In this document: piece by piece, positions 41,621 to 50,238 of the stretch
How the letters are laid out: every line of letters begins with the position of its first letter
How positions within the stretch are numbered: the stretch's first letter is position 1
Source of the DNA: an uncultured Elusimicrobia bacterium
GTDB taxonomy: Bacteria; Elusimicrobiota; Elusimicrobia; UBA1565; UBA9628
Reading direction: 5' to 3'
DNA: 64,000 bases
Assembly: GCA_903830945.1 (NCBI GenBank)
Contig: CAIKVT010000072.1
Location: 1 to 64,000 of the forward strand
Program-made: the position numbers and the translations under genes
Notes under the pieces: generated by a model
What the model was told of the DNA's origin: nothing
What the model saw: only the letters and a program-made list of their open reading frames with translations
Database searches by the model: none

Positions 41621-42976
41621 ATGCCCGATTCCACACGTGCGCCGTCCAAAACCTTCCACTACGTCCCGGGCCCCAAATCCAAAGCCCTCTGCGAGGAAGA
41701 ATCCCGATATATTGCACCCGGCCTGCAGACCATCGCGCTTTACTCTCAGATCGCCTTGGAGAGCGGCCATGGCCGGCACCTGCGCGACCTCGACGGCAAG
41801 GAATACCTTGATTTCGTGGCTGGTATCGGCGTGGCCTCTTTGGGCTACTCGCATCCGGAATACGTGCGCATCGTCGCCGAGCAGCTCCAGAAGATCTCCG
41901 TAGGCAGCTTCACCACCCCGCACCGGGCGCACTTCGTCAAGTCTTTGGCCACGGTGACGCCCCAGGGCCTCGACCGCATCCAGCTCTACTCATCGGGCGC
42001 CGAGGCGGTGGAGGCCGCGGTCCGCCTGGCCAAAAGCCGCACAAAAAAATACGAGCTCATCGGATTCTGGGGCGGATTCCACGGCAAAACCGGGGGCATC
42101 CTGCCGGTTCTGGGTGACAGCTTCAAACACGAGCTCGGCCCACTGATGCCCGGGCTCTACCTCTCCCCCTACCCGAACCAGGACCACTGCCCCTTCGGGA
42201 CCAAGGGCGAGCACGACTGCGCCGCCCACTGCCTGGACTTCATGCGCGAACTCATCAAGCGCTCCACCGCCGGAGCCCTGGCCGCGGTCATCGTGGAGCC
42301 CATCCAAGGCACGGCCGGCAACGTCATCCCGGCTGCGGGCTGGCTCAAAGGGCTGCGCGCTCTCACCAATGAATTGGGCGCGCTGCTCATATCGGACGAG
42401 ATGATCACGGGCTTCGGGCGTACCGGCACGATGTGGGGTTGCGACCATGAGAAGATCATCCCTGACATCATGACCGTGGGTAAGGGTTTAGGCGGCGGCT
42501 TCCCGGTCTCCGGGGTCATCACCTCGACCGAAATCTCGCAATCCAAACCCTGGGGCAACCCTAGCGGCTCCTCGTCGAGCTACGGCGGCAATCCTTTTGC
42601 CTCCGCGGCCTGCGATGCGGCACTGCAGATCATTCTGAAGGAGAAACTGGTGGACAATTCCCGCACGATGGGGACCCTGCTGCTCTCTCGGCTTGCCGAG
42701 CTAAAAACCCGGAGCCCCCTCATCGGCCTAGTGCGCGGACGGGGCCTTATGATCGGCGTCGAACTCGTCAATCCCAAGACCCGCAAGCCTCTCGAAGGGG
42801 CCCTCTGCCGAGAACTCTTCGAGGAATGCCTGACCCGGGGCCTTTTGACCATGTCCTACAACCCCATGCTGCGCATCAACCCGCCGCTCACCATAACCAA
42901 GGACGAAGTGGAACACGGCGTCGCGGTGTTCGCCGAAGCCTTGGGAGCATTGGCCGGGCGCCACGACCTGGCCTAG
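41621..42976 (+). CDS. Class III PLP-dependent aminotransferase
   Basis: 451 residues from ATG 41621 (GGAG 9 nt upstream); the track start at 40952 is an out-of-frame read through the ATP-grasp gene. Conserved class III features: DLDGKEYLDFVAGIGVASLGYSHP, LYSSGAEAVEAAVRLAKS (PLP phosphate), FWGGFHGKTGG, VIVEPIQG, LLISDEMITGFGRTG (cofactor Asp) and MTVGKGLGGGFPVSG (Schiff-base Lys). These enzymes aminate ketones or aldehydes from amino donors. A keto-inositol (inosose) made by the next gene is a plausible substrate, giving an aminocyclitol; an ordinary omega-amino acid is the alternative. A cysteine-rich loop (HCPFGTKGEHDCAAHC) is unusual. Confidence 0.9.
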   Translation: MPDSTRAPSKTFHYVPGPKSKALCEEESRYIAPGLQTIALYSQIALESGHGRHLRDLDGKEYLDFVAGIGVASLGYSHPEYVRIVAEQLQKISVGSFTTPHRAHFVKSLATVTPQGLDRIQLYSSGAEAVEAAVRLAKSRTKKYELIGFWGGFHGKTGGILPVLGDSFKHELGPLMPGLYLSPYPNQDHCPFGTKGEHDCAAHCLDFMRELIKRSTAGALAAVIVEPIQGTAGNVIPAAGWLKGLRALTNELGALLISDEMITGFGRTGTMWGCDHEKIIPDIMTVGKGLGGGFPVSGVITSTEISQSKPWGNPSGSSSSYGGNPFASAACDAALQIILKEKLVDNSRTMGTLLLSRLAELKTRSPLIGLVRGRGLMIGVELVNPKTRKPLEGALCRELFEECLTRGLLTMSYNPMLRINPPLTITKDEVEHGVAVFAEALGALAGRHDLA

Positions 42977-42984
42977 AAAAGGCG

Positions 42985-44037
42985 ATGGAAAAGCTCAAGG
43001 GCGCGCTTATCGGCTACGGGGCGGTGGCGCACAACGCCCACACTCCCGCCCTGCGCAGCCGGAACGACATAGATATCAGAGCGGTCGCCGACGCCGACCC
43101 GGAGCGCTTGCGTCTGGCCGAGGCGGCCTTCCCCGAAGCGCGGCCCTACCCCAGCCTCGAAGCCCTTCTTGAGACCGAGTCCCACCTCGATTTCCTGGAC
43201 CTGGCCACCCCGCCCTGGCTGCATGGCCGGCAGGTCCTTATGGCTCTCGAACGAAGCCTGCACGTGCTCTGCGAGAAACCCTTGACACTCGACACCGTCG
43301 AATACCGCCGCATCGTCGAGACGGCGCAACGGCGAGACCGCGCGGTCTTCACGGTGAACAACTGGGCCTACGCGCCGATCTGGGCCAAGGCCGCCGATCT
43401 ATCGGCCGCGAGCGCGCTGGGCGAGGTCCATCACTGCGAACTCCACGCCGTGCGCACCAGGCCCTCCGTCGCCGCGGGCCACAAAGACTGGCGGACCGAC
43501 GCCAACCTGGCCGGAGGCGGCATACTCGTGGACCACGGCTGGCACAACCTCTATCTCCTAAAACGAATGCTATTCCCGCAGGCCGACGCCCCTGAACCCG
43601 TCGAGACCGCCGCCTTCTTCCACCGGCCGGCCCCGACCATGGCCGAGACCGAAGCCACCGTTTTCTACCGCTTCCCGGCGGCCACGGCACTCCTGCATCT
43701 GACCTGGCGAGGCGCCTCCCGTTCCAACTGGGCCATATTCCATGGCTCGCAAGCCGCCCTGGAGCTGCACGACGACCACCTCCTTCTGCGACCAGCCGCG
43801 GGCAACGAACAGCGCTTCGACTTCCCGGAGAAACTTTCCACCGGCTCGGCCCACCCGGAGTGGTTCGCGGCCCTATTGCCTGACTTCTGCGCCGAAGTCA
43901 GAGACCCCGGACGACGCGGGCGCAACCTCGCCGAATCTGGGTTCGTCTTGGACCTCATCCGACAAGCCTACGATGGCGGACGCAAACCCCGCACGATCCA
44001 AAGACGGTCCCGCGCCACGGAGATAGTCCATCCTTGA
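42985..44037 (+). CDS. Gfo/Idh/MocA-family oxidoreductase
   Basis: 350 residues starting at ATG 42985; the longer track ORF begins inside the aminotransferase. The Rossmann loop is ALIGYGAVAHNAHTPAL, the family EKP motif is HVLCEKPLTLDTVE, and GGILVDHGWHNLYLLKRML holds the active-site His/Asp region. Members oxidise hydroxyls of sugars and cyclitols with NAD(P), inositol 2-dehydrogenase being the classic case. Placed between a PLP aminotransferase and the inositol-type phosphotransferase, it is a candidate for making the ketone that is then aminated. Confidence 0.88.
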   Translation: MEKLKGALIGYGAVAHNAHTPALRSRNDIDIRAVADADPERLRLAEAAFPEARPYPSLEALLETESHLDFLDLATPPWLHGRQVLMALERSLHVLCEKPLTLDTVEYRRIVETAQRRDRAVFTVNNWAYAPIWAKAADLSAASALGEVHHCELHAVRTRPSVAAGHKDWRTDANLAGGGILVDHGWHNLYLLKRMLFPQADAPEPVETAAFFHRPAPTMAETEATVFYRFPAATALLHLTWRGASRSNWAIFHGSQAALELHDDHLLLRPAAGNEQRFDFPEKLSTGSAHPEWFAALLPDFCAEVRDPGRRGRNLAESGFVLDLIRQAYDGGRKPRTIQRRSRATEIVHP

Positions 44038-44050
44038 GGCCACCTCGACC

Positions 44051-45208
44051 ATGATCAACGATGCGATCCTTTGGGTCTCTAATCCGGTCACCCTGTTCCA
44101 GCGTGTCGGCGGCATAACCGTCCTAGAGCGCCAACTCCACGCCATGCGTCGGGCCGGCCTGCGCCGAGTGTGGGTCTCCGCAGATCAGATGCCGAAAGCG
44201 GCCGCCGGACTAAGGCTCCCCGTGGGCCTGGAGGTTGTCTGGACTAACGGCAGCGCACCCGCGCCGCCGCAGTGCCAGCCCCCCTATCTGGTGGTCTCCG
44301 GCAGCCATTTCATCCGGGTCGAAACCCTCACCCACATCGTCTGCCATCCCGGCAGCGCCCGCACGACCTACCTCGACGACCGCCAAACTTCCGTGGTCCA
44401 AGTCGTGCCGGCCAGTGTCGACGATGCATCGCCCGGTCGCAGCCAGCTGTTGCCTGAGGGCGCCAGCATCCCCCTGCAACATCCCATCCCAAACGCCCCC
44501 ACGGTGGAGTGGCTGTTGACAACAGGGACCAAAAGCCAGGATGGATTCATGGCACGCCACTTCGATCGCCACATCTCCCTGGCCATCTCCCGCTGCCTTC
44601 TGGAGACCCGGGTCTCGCCCAACATGATGACAGTCATCAGCAGCCTGGTCGGGCTGTTCGGGACATCATTCTTTCTCATCCATGCCTGGGGCGCCCACAT
44701 GACTGGTGCGACGCTGATCTGGCTACACTCCGTCCTCGATGGGTGCGACGGGGAACTCGCCCGCATCCGCTTCCAGGAGAGCCCCATGGGCGCAGACATC
44801 GACTTCTGGGGCGACAACCTCGTGCATGTCTCCTTATTCGGATGCCTATCCCTGGGCTTCACCCTCGCAGACCACAGCGTCATGCCTCTGTTGGCTGGGC
44901 TGACCGCCACGGTCGGCATACTCGGATCCGCGATTCTAGTGTACCGCCGACGCCAGACTCGCCGCCGGCTCCCTGCGCCGTCGACCCCTGAGAGTTCCGG
45001 CTCTCTGCTCGCGCGCGTGGAGAACGTACTCGAACAACGCGATTTCATCTATGTACTCCTGATCCTAGCCTATTTCAATCCCGACCTGGGCTGCACTTAC
45101 GCTTTCATGTGGGCAGGCGCCGTCGGGGTCATCCTCTTCTTCGCCATGACGCTTCATATCGGGAGGCTCAATCGTGAGCAAGAATTCCAACCGCATCGCG
45201 CCAGCTAA
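44051..45208 (+). CDS. CDP-alcohol phosphotransferase with degenerate nucleotidyltransferase domain
   Basis: 385 residues. Residues 175-375 are a membrane CDP-alcohol phosphatidyltransferase: the full motif DG-x2-AR-x8-G-x3-D-x3-D is present in DGELARIRFQESPMGADIDF followed by WGDN. Residues 1-150 look like a decayed NTP-transferase (RVGGITVLERQLHAMRRAGLRRVWV, YLVVSGSHFIRVETL) without the glycine-rich nucleotide loop. The layout copies the bifunctional inositol-phosphate cytidylyltransferase/di-inositol-phosphate synthase of thermophiles, but the activating half seems dead here and may be replaced by the fusion at 39330. It would join a CDP-activated inositol derivative to an alcohol, or inositol phosphate to CDP-diacylglycerol. 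Confidence 0.85.
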   Translation: MINDAILWVSNPVTLFQRVGGITVLERQLHAMRRAGLRRVWVSADQMPKAAAGLRLPVGLEVVWTNGSAPAPPQCQPPYLVVSGSHFIRVETLTHIVCHPGSARTTYLDDRQTSVVQVVPASVDDASPGRSQLLPEGASIPLQHPIPNAPTVEWLLTTGTKSQDGFMARHFDRHISLAISRCLLETRVSPNMMTVISSLVGLFGTSFFLIHAWGAHMTGATLIWLHSVLDGCDGELARIRFQESPMGADIDFWGDNLVHVSLFGCLSLGFTLADHSVMPLLAGLTATVGILGSAILVYRRRQTRRRLPAPSTPESSGSLLARVENVLEQRDFIYVLLILAYFNPDLGCTYAFMWAGAVGVILFFAMTLHIGRLNREQEFQPHRAS

Positions 45209-46589
45209 GGGCAGACTGGGGGTCCTGCTGCCCGGCATGGGCGCCGTCACCAGCACCTTCATCGCCGGGCTCTTGCTGTCCCGCAAAGGCAAAGGCCGAC
45301 TCATCGGATCCCTCACCCAGATGCAGACCATCCGCCTGGGCAAACGCTATGAGCACCGCACCCCCCTCATCAAGGATTTCGTGCCCCTGGCCCAGCCCTC
45401 CGACCTCGTCTTCGGCGGCTGGGATCTCTTCCCGGACGACATGTACGAAGCCGCACTGAAGGCGAAGGTGCTTGAACGCTGGACCATCGAACCTGTGCGC
45501 AAGGAACTCAAATCCATCCGCCCGATGTCCGCGGTCTGGGACCCCGCCTACCTGCGCAACCTGAAGGCCACGCACGTCAAAAAAGGCCGCACCAAGTGGG
45601 ATCTGGCCCAGAAACTCATAGCCGACATCCGCGGATTCCAAAAACGGACCAGGGCGGCGCGCCTGGTCATGCTCTGGTGCGGCTCGACCGAGATCCTGCC
45701 CGTACCGGCCCCGGTCCACAAGTCCCTCGCCGCCTTCGAGAAAGGCTTGCGCGAAAGCCATTCGGCCATCCCGCCCTCCATGATCTACGCCTACGCCGCC
45801 CTCAAACTAGGCATCCCTTACGGCAACGGCGCGCCCAATCTCTCCGTAGACGTCCCGGCCATGATCGAGCTAGCCGAAAATACCGGCACGCCCATCATGG
45901 GCAAGGACTTCAAGACCGGGCAGACCCTCATGAAGACCACCATCGCGCCCATGCTCAAGGCGAGGATGCTGGCCCTGCGCGGCTGGTACTCCACCAACAT
46001 CCTAGGAAACCGCGATGGCGAGGTCCTCGACGACCCGGGCTCGTTCAAGACCAAGGAGAAAAGCAAGATGTCGGTCTTGGACACAATCCTGGAACCGAGG
46101 CTCTATCCTCAGCTCTACGGCCAATACCATCACAAGGTCCGCATCGACTACTATCCTCCTCGGGGCGACGCCAAGGAAGGCTGGGACAACATCGACATCA
46201 CAGGCTGGTTGGACATGCCCATGCAGATCAAGATCAACTTCCTCTGCCGGGACAGCATACTCGCTGCCCCCATTGTCCTAGACCTGGTCCTGTTCCTGGA
46301 CCTGTCCAAGCGCGCGGGCCTGCGGGGCATCCAGGAGTGGCTGTCCTTCTACTTCAAATCCCCCCAATGCCGGGCCGACCTTGAACCAGAACACGATATC
46401 TTCATCCAGCATCTCAAGCTCAAGAACACGCTGCGCCTGCTGATGGAAGAAGAAGTCCTCGACCACTCCGGCCTGGACTACTATGACCCAAAAAAGGGCC
46501 TCCCCACACCGGCATCGGCCGCCAAGCCGCTGCCCATGTCGCCCAAGAGTCCGACTAGGAGAAAACCGCGGCCCACAATTCCGCATTAA
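45174..46589 (+). CDS. ino1: myo-Inositol-1-phosphate synthase
   Basis: 471 residues; GTG start with GGGAGG 7 nt upstream, overlapping the previous gene by 35 nt. Conserved segments of the family are unmistakable: LVFGGWDLFPDDMYEAAL, GNGAPNLSVDVPAMIELA, MGKDFKTGQTLMKT, LRGWYSTNILGNRDG and FKTKEKSKMSVLD. It converts glucose 6-phosphate to inositol 3-phosphate (L-1-phosphate) with bound NAD+. The first residues GVLLPGMGAVTSTFIAG form the NAD loop. It is last in the six-gene operon but supplies the first substrate of the proposed pathway. No inositol monophosphatase of the usual type is seen; the HAD domain at 39330 could fill that role. Confidence 0.95.
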   Translation: MSKNSNRIAPAKGRLGVLLPGMGAVTSTFIAGLLLSRKGKGRLIGSLTQMQTIRLGKRYEHRTPLIKDFVPLAQPSDLVFGGWDLFPDDMYEAALKAKVLERWTIEPVRKELKSIRPMSAVWDPAYLRNLKATHVKKGRTKWDLAQKLIADIRGFQKRTRAARLVMLWCGSTEILPVPAPVHKSLAAFEKGLRESHSAIPPSMIYAYAALKLGIPYGNGAPNLSVDVPAMIELAENTGTPIMGKDFKTGQTLMKTTIAPMLKARMLALRGWYSTNILGNRDGEVLDDPGSFKTKEKSKMSVLDTILEPRLYPQLYGQYHHKVRIDYYPPRGDAKEGWDNIDITGWLDMPMQIKINFLCRDSILAAPIVLDLVLFLDLSKRAGLRGIQEWLSFYFKSPQCRADLEPEHDIFIQHLKLKNTLRLLMEEEVLDHSGLDYYDPKKGLPTPASAAKPLPMSPKSPTRRKPRPTIPH

Positions 46590-46742
46590 CTCTCAAATCT
46601 CTCAGATTGCCCTCTCTTCCAGATTGTCAGCCAATGACTTAGGACTAGTGCCTATTTTTTAAAGTTAATTCACATAGTATATAAAGCCATAACTCTCGAA
46701 ACTTTAAATGTCTTTAAACCAACGTCTCGGTTTTCTATTTTG

Positions 46743-46748
46743 TATACT
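46743..46748 (+). promoter_or_regulatory. Candidate leaderless -10 box (TATACT) for bamA
   Basis: TATACT is followed by 8 nt and the GTG at 46757. The 167-nt region between the inositol operon and bamA is AT-rich; no consensus -35 was found at 16-18 nt. It should carry the promoter of the envelope operon. Confidence 0.42.
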
Positions 46749-46756
46749 CTCTGGGC

Positions 46757-49336
46757 GTGAAAATACTTTTTATGACCACGCTCCTGATCGGAGCCCTAGG
46801 CTCTGTCGCCATCGGCGAGAGCGGCGCATCTTCGGCCGCAACCCCGACCAGCACCGGAGCCCCACCCCAGGCCTCCACAGGCCCGACCACAACCGCCTTC
46901 CAGGCCCCAGTCGCAGTGCCGATATCCTTGTCCTCAACAGCAGTCGCAGCAGCAGCGTCACCGGTCGCTCTGCCCGGCTTCTCCACCGGGACCATCCCTG
47001 CGGCCTGGACTGCGCCTACGCCCGGAACCGGGGGGCCGGCGACTTCGGCGCCATCAGGCCAGGTCCCTAGACCCTGGGTCCTCGGTGAGATCGCAGTAGA
47101 AGGCAACCAGAACGTCAAGCCCGGAGTGGTGCGCTCCGAAGTGAAGGCCCGCAAAGGGAACCTCTATGACCGCCCGGACCTCGACCGCGACGTGCAGACA
47201 CTGCTCGGCATGGGCAACTTTGAACGCGTGGCCGCGGATGTCACGCTCACGGACAAGCCGGTACCCGCCCATTTCGTCAAGGTCGCCGGGGCTGACCGCA
47301 TGGTGTGCCTGACCTTCTTGATCAAAGAGAAGCCTCTGGTAAAAAAGATCAAGTTCAACGGGAACAAAAAGCTCTCGCGCTCCGCTCTCGACGACGCCAC
47401 CACGCTCAAAGCCAAAGACCCGCTAGACGACACCAAGCTGCGCGACGACCTCGAGAAGATCCTCGCCAAATACCACGAAAAAGGATTCCTCGACGCCGCC
47501 GCGCGCTACGAAGTCCAGCGCGACACCGCGGCCCAGCAGGCGGAAATCGGCTGGTTCATCACGGAAGGACCGAAGTCCCACATAGAACTCATCACGCTCA
47601 GCGGGGTCAAGGCCTACAAAACCAAGAAGCTCCTCACGCTCATGAAGAACCGGACCAAAGGATGGTTCCGCTCTGGCGTCTTCACCGAGAAGGATCTGCA
47701 CGATGACGTCAAAAAGATCTCCGATTACTACCACAACCACGGCTATCTGGAAGTCTCCGTCAGCACCCCCGAGGTCAAGGTCAGCACGGACAAGACCCGA
47801 ATCTTCATCGCGCTGGACCTCAACGAAGGCCGGGCCTATAAGTTCGGCAACACCAGCTTCTCCGGGAACATCATCCTCAGCTCCACCGATCTCGTCAAAG
47901 CCCTCGAATACCACCGCGGCCGCGTGTTCAATCAAGAGAAATTCGACGCTTCGGTGCGGGCCATCCAGGAACTCTACGCGGACAAGGGCCGCCTGCGGGC
48001 CCGCCTAACGCCCATTAAGGGCCTCAATGCGCAGACCGATCTGATGGACGTGGCCGTCGACATCGTGGAAGGCAACATAGTCTACATCGATCATGTCGAC
48101 GTCGAGGGCAACAAGGCCACCAAGACCTATGTGCTCAAACGCGAGGTCACGATCAAGCCGGGGCAGTCCTTCTCGCTTTCACGAATCAAGAAGAGCCGCG
48201 AGCGCATCATGAACCTGGGCTTCATCGACGACGTGGACGTGGACATCCAGCCCACCCCGGATCCAAACAAAGTGGACCTGGCCTTCGACGTCACGGAAGG
48301 CAAACCCGGCATGCTGACTGCAGGCGCGGCCTACTCCTCAATCGACGGCCTCATCGGAACCCTCTCTCTGCAGCACATGAACCTCTTCGGCCGGGCTCAA
48401 CGCGCCTCTTTGCAGTGGTCGTTCGGCAAACGCGTCCAGGACTATTCGGCGAGCTGGTCGACGCCCTGGGTCAAAGGCAAGCCCATGAGCCTCGGCCTCG
48501 ACGCATTCAACACCCGCCGCATCAGCCCTTATGCCACTAGCCTCTCCGCTTATACCCAGAGACGAACCGGTGGAACCATCAGACTGGGGCCTCGCTTCCA
48601 GGAAGACAAATACCACCTCAATCTCACCTACACCCTCTCCAAAGTTTCGATTGAGAACGTGGAAAGCGAGTTCCTGGACCAGCTCAGCCCCGGCACCAGC
48701 ATATACTCCTCCCTGACCGCCGAGCTCGCCCGAGACACACGCGACAACATCTGGGACCCAACCCACGGCACGCGGCACGCCATCGGCGCGGCCCTCACGG
48801 GAGGACCTCTCCTGGGTGGCGTGAATTTCTTCAAGCCGTGGGTGACCGACGCGGCCTACTGGACCCCGTTGACGGTGGGCGACGAGGATTGGCCGATAGT
48901 TCTGGGCGCCTCGAACCGCGCTTCCTATGTCAGCCAGTTCGGAGCGACTAAGGAAGTCCCGGTCTTCGAGCGCTTCTTCATCGGCGGGCAGGACACTCTG
49001 CGCGGCTACAACGCCAACGGCGAGGCGGGCTTTCCCACCGGGGGCAAGGTCTACGATATCTTCAACATTGAACTGGGCGTACCCCTGGCCCGCGAACATA
49101 GAAAAAGTATCGTCAAACTCGTGGGCTTCTTCGACATGGGCGGGTCATGGGCCGCAGTCCGGGAGCTCAGCGCCCGCATAGGCCCCGACGGTCGCGACCT
49201 CAAGACCGACGCCGGCATCGGCATCCGCTTCGTCACCCCCGCCTTCCCCATCCGCCTGGACTGGGGCTACGGCTTCAACCATCGTCCAGGCGAAAAAGTC
49301 TACCAGATCAACTTCGGAATGGGGAACCTTTTCTGA
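46757..49336 (+). CDS. bamA: Outer-membrane protein assembly factor BamA
   Basis: 859 residues. A signal peptide is followed by about 85 residues rich in Ala, Thr, Pro and Ser (21-105), then five POTRA-type repeats (VLGEIAVEGNQNVKPG, VKKIKFNGNKKLSRSAL, IELITLSGVKAYKTKK, YKFGNTSFSGNIIL, IDHVDVEGNKATKTYVLK) and the Omp85 barrel, with DTLRGYNANGE as the loop-6 VRGF/Y region and a C-terminal aromatic (FGMGNLF). It inserts beta-barrel proteins into the outer membrane. GTG start with no ribosome site; an in-frame ATG lies five codons later. It opens the operon skp-lpxD-lpxC-fabZ-lpxA-lpxI. Confidence 0.95.
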   Translation: MKILFMTTLLIGALGSVAIGESGASSAATPTSTGAPPQASTGPTTTAFQAPVAVPISLSSTAVAAAASPVALPGFSTGTIPAAWTAPTPGTGGPATSAPSGQVPRPWVLGEIAVEGNQNVKPGVVRSEVKARKGNLYDRPDLDRDVQTLLGMGNFERVAADVTLTDKPVPAHFVKVAGADRMVCLTFLIKEKPLVKKIKFNGNKKLSRSALDDATTLKAKDPLDDTKLRDDLEKILAKYHEKGFLDAAARYEVQRDTAAQQAEIGWFITEGPKSHIELITLSGVKAYKTKKLLTLMKNRTKGWFRSGVFTEKDLHDDVKKISDYYHNHGYLEVSVSTPEVKVSTDKTRIFIALDLNEGRAYKFGNTSFSGNIILSSTDLVKALEYHRGRVFNQEKFDASVRAIQELYADKGRLRARLTPIKGLNAQTDLMDVAVDIVEGNIVYIDHVDVEGNKATKTYVLKREVTIKPGQSFSLSRIKKSRERIMNLGFIDDVDVDIQPTPDPNKVDLAFDVTEGKPGMLTAGAAYSSIDGLIGTLSLQHMNLFGRAQRASLQWSFGKRVQDYSASWSTPWVKGKPMSLGLDAFNTRRISPYATSLSAYTQRRTGGTIRLGPRFQEDKYHLNLTYTLSKVSIENVESEFLDQLSPGTSIYSSLTAELARDTRDNIWDPTHGTRHAIGAALTGGPLLGGVNFFKPWVTDAAYWTPLTVGDEDWPIVLGASNRASYVSQFGATKEVPVFERFFIGGQDTLRGYNANGEAGFPTGGKVYDIFNIELGVPLAREHRKSIVKLVGFFDMGGSWAAVRELSARIGPDGRDLKTDAGIGIRFVTPAFPIRLDWGYGFNHRPGEKVYQINFGMGNLF

Positions 49337-50238
49337 TGAAAACACCATGGCTAGCCACTGCCGCTGTCGTACTCCTGGGCTTGACTGGGCCCGTCCGCGT
49401 AGGCGCCATCGAGCTCTCGCTGGAGGAGAATAAGGCCGAGCGCGGCAACATCGGATTCGTCGATACCCAACGGTTATTCAAGTTCTTCCCCGAGACCATC
49501 AAAGCCAAGGAGAACTTCGAGGAGGCCGTACGACAGGCCGAAGATCAGATCAACCTGCGCAAGGCTGAGGTTCTACGCCTGCGAAAAGAGATCGACGAAC
49601 TCAAGGTCGAGCGCGCGGTCCTATCGAGATCCACGCCCACGGCAACCGCAGTTCCCCCCCGCACAGCCGCCGCCGTCCCAATCACGGTATCCACCGCTGC
49701 GGCCAATACGCAGTGGCTCAAACCATCCGTCTCCACGCCCACGGCCTTCCTCCAGTTGCCAGGATTCGGGGGGGTCTCTTCAATGACCGCAGCCCAGCCT
49801 CTCATCATCGATCTTCCGGGTGCCACCACCGGCCCTGTAGTGGTATCCCCTCCGTCCGGGGCCATCGCCCATCCTGGCGCGGCCCCCATGGTCCCGACGC
49901 CACAGTCACCCATCACGACAACGACGGTCTCCTCGGCCCCCGCGCCGGGAGCGCTGAACACGATACTGACTGCGCTCGATGAGAAAATCGCACAGAAGAC
50001 GCACGAACTCGAACGCAAGCAGGCACAGGCCCGTGACGAGCAGGAGGCTGCCGAAAAAAATCTCCTGGATCTGGAAAGCCGCAAATCCGAGATCCTGCTG
50101 GGCAAAATCTACAAAGCCGTCCAAGAAGTGGCCCGTCGAGAAAGCGTCAGCGTCGTCGTTGACAAGACCGGCATCCTCTATGGCCACAATGCCGTGGACC
50201 TGACGGAGAAGGTCCTCAAGTACCTCAAAGGAGGCTAG
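49336..50238 (+). CDS. skp: Skp/OmpH-family periplasmic chaperone with central insertion
   Basis: 300 residues from ATG 49336, which shares one base with the bamA stop (TGATG). After a signal peptide, NIGFVDTQRLFKFFPETIKAKENFEEAV matches the OmpH start and leads into a coiled coil (LRKEIDELKVERAVL). A stretch of about 115 residues rich in Pro, Thr, Ala and Val (about 90-205) follows, then the second coiled arm (LDEKIAQKTHELERKQAQARDEQEAAEKNL) and the closing beta strands (VVVDKTGILYGHNAVDLTEKVL). Usual OmpH is 160-180 residues, so the insertion sits where the tentacle tips should be. The track start at 49147 lies within bamA. Confidence 0.88.
   Translation: MKTPWLATAAVVLLGLTGPVRVGAIELSLEENKAERGNIGFVDTQRLFKFFPETIKAKENFEEAVRQAEDQINLRKAEVLRLRKEIDELKVERAVLSRSTPTATAVPPRTAAAVPITVSTAAANTQWLKPSVSTPTAFLQLPGFGGVSSMTAAQPLIIDLPGATTGPVVVSPPSGAIAHPGAAPMVPTPQSPITTTTVSSAPAPGALNTILTALDEKIAQKTHELERKQAQARDEQEAAEKNLLDLESRKSEILLGKIYKAVQEVARRESVSVVVDKTGILYGHNAVDLTEKVLKYLKGG

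Noticed and set aside
46640-46660. TAGG/CCTA hairpin followed by six T after the inositol operon
   Set aside because: The stem is only 4 bp with a 7-nt loop, too weak to call a terminator.
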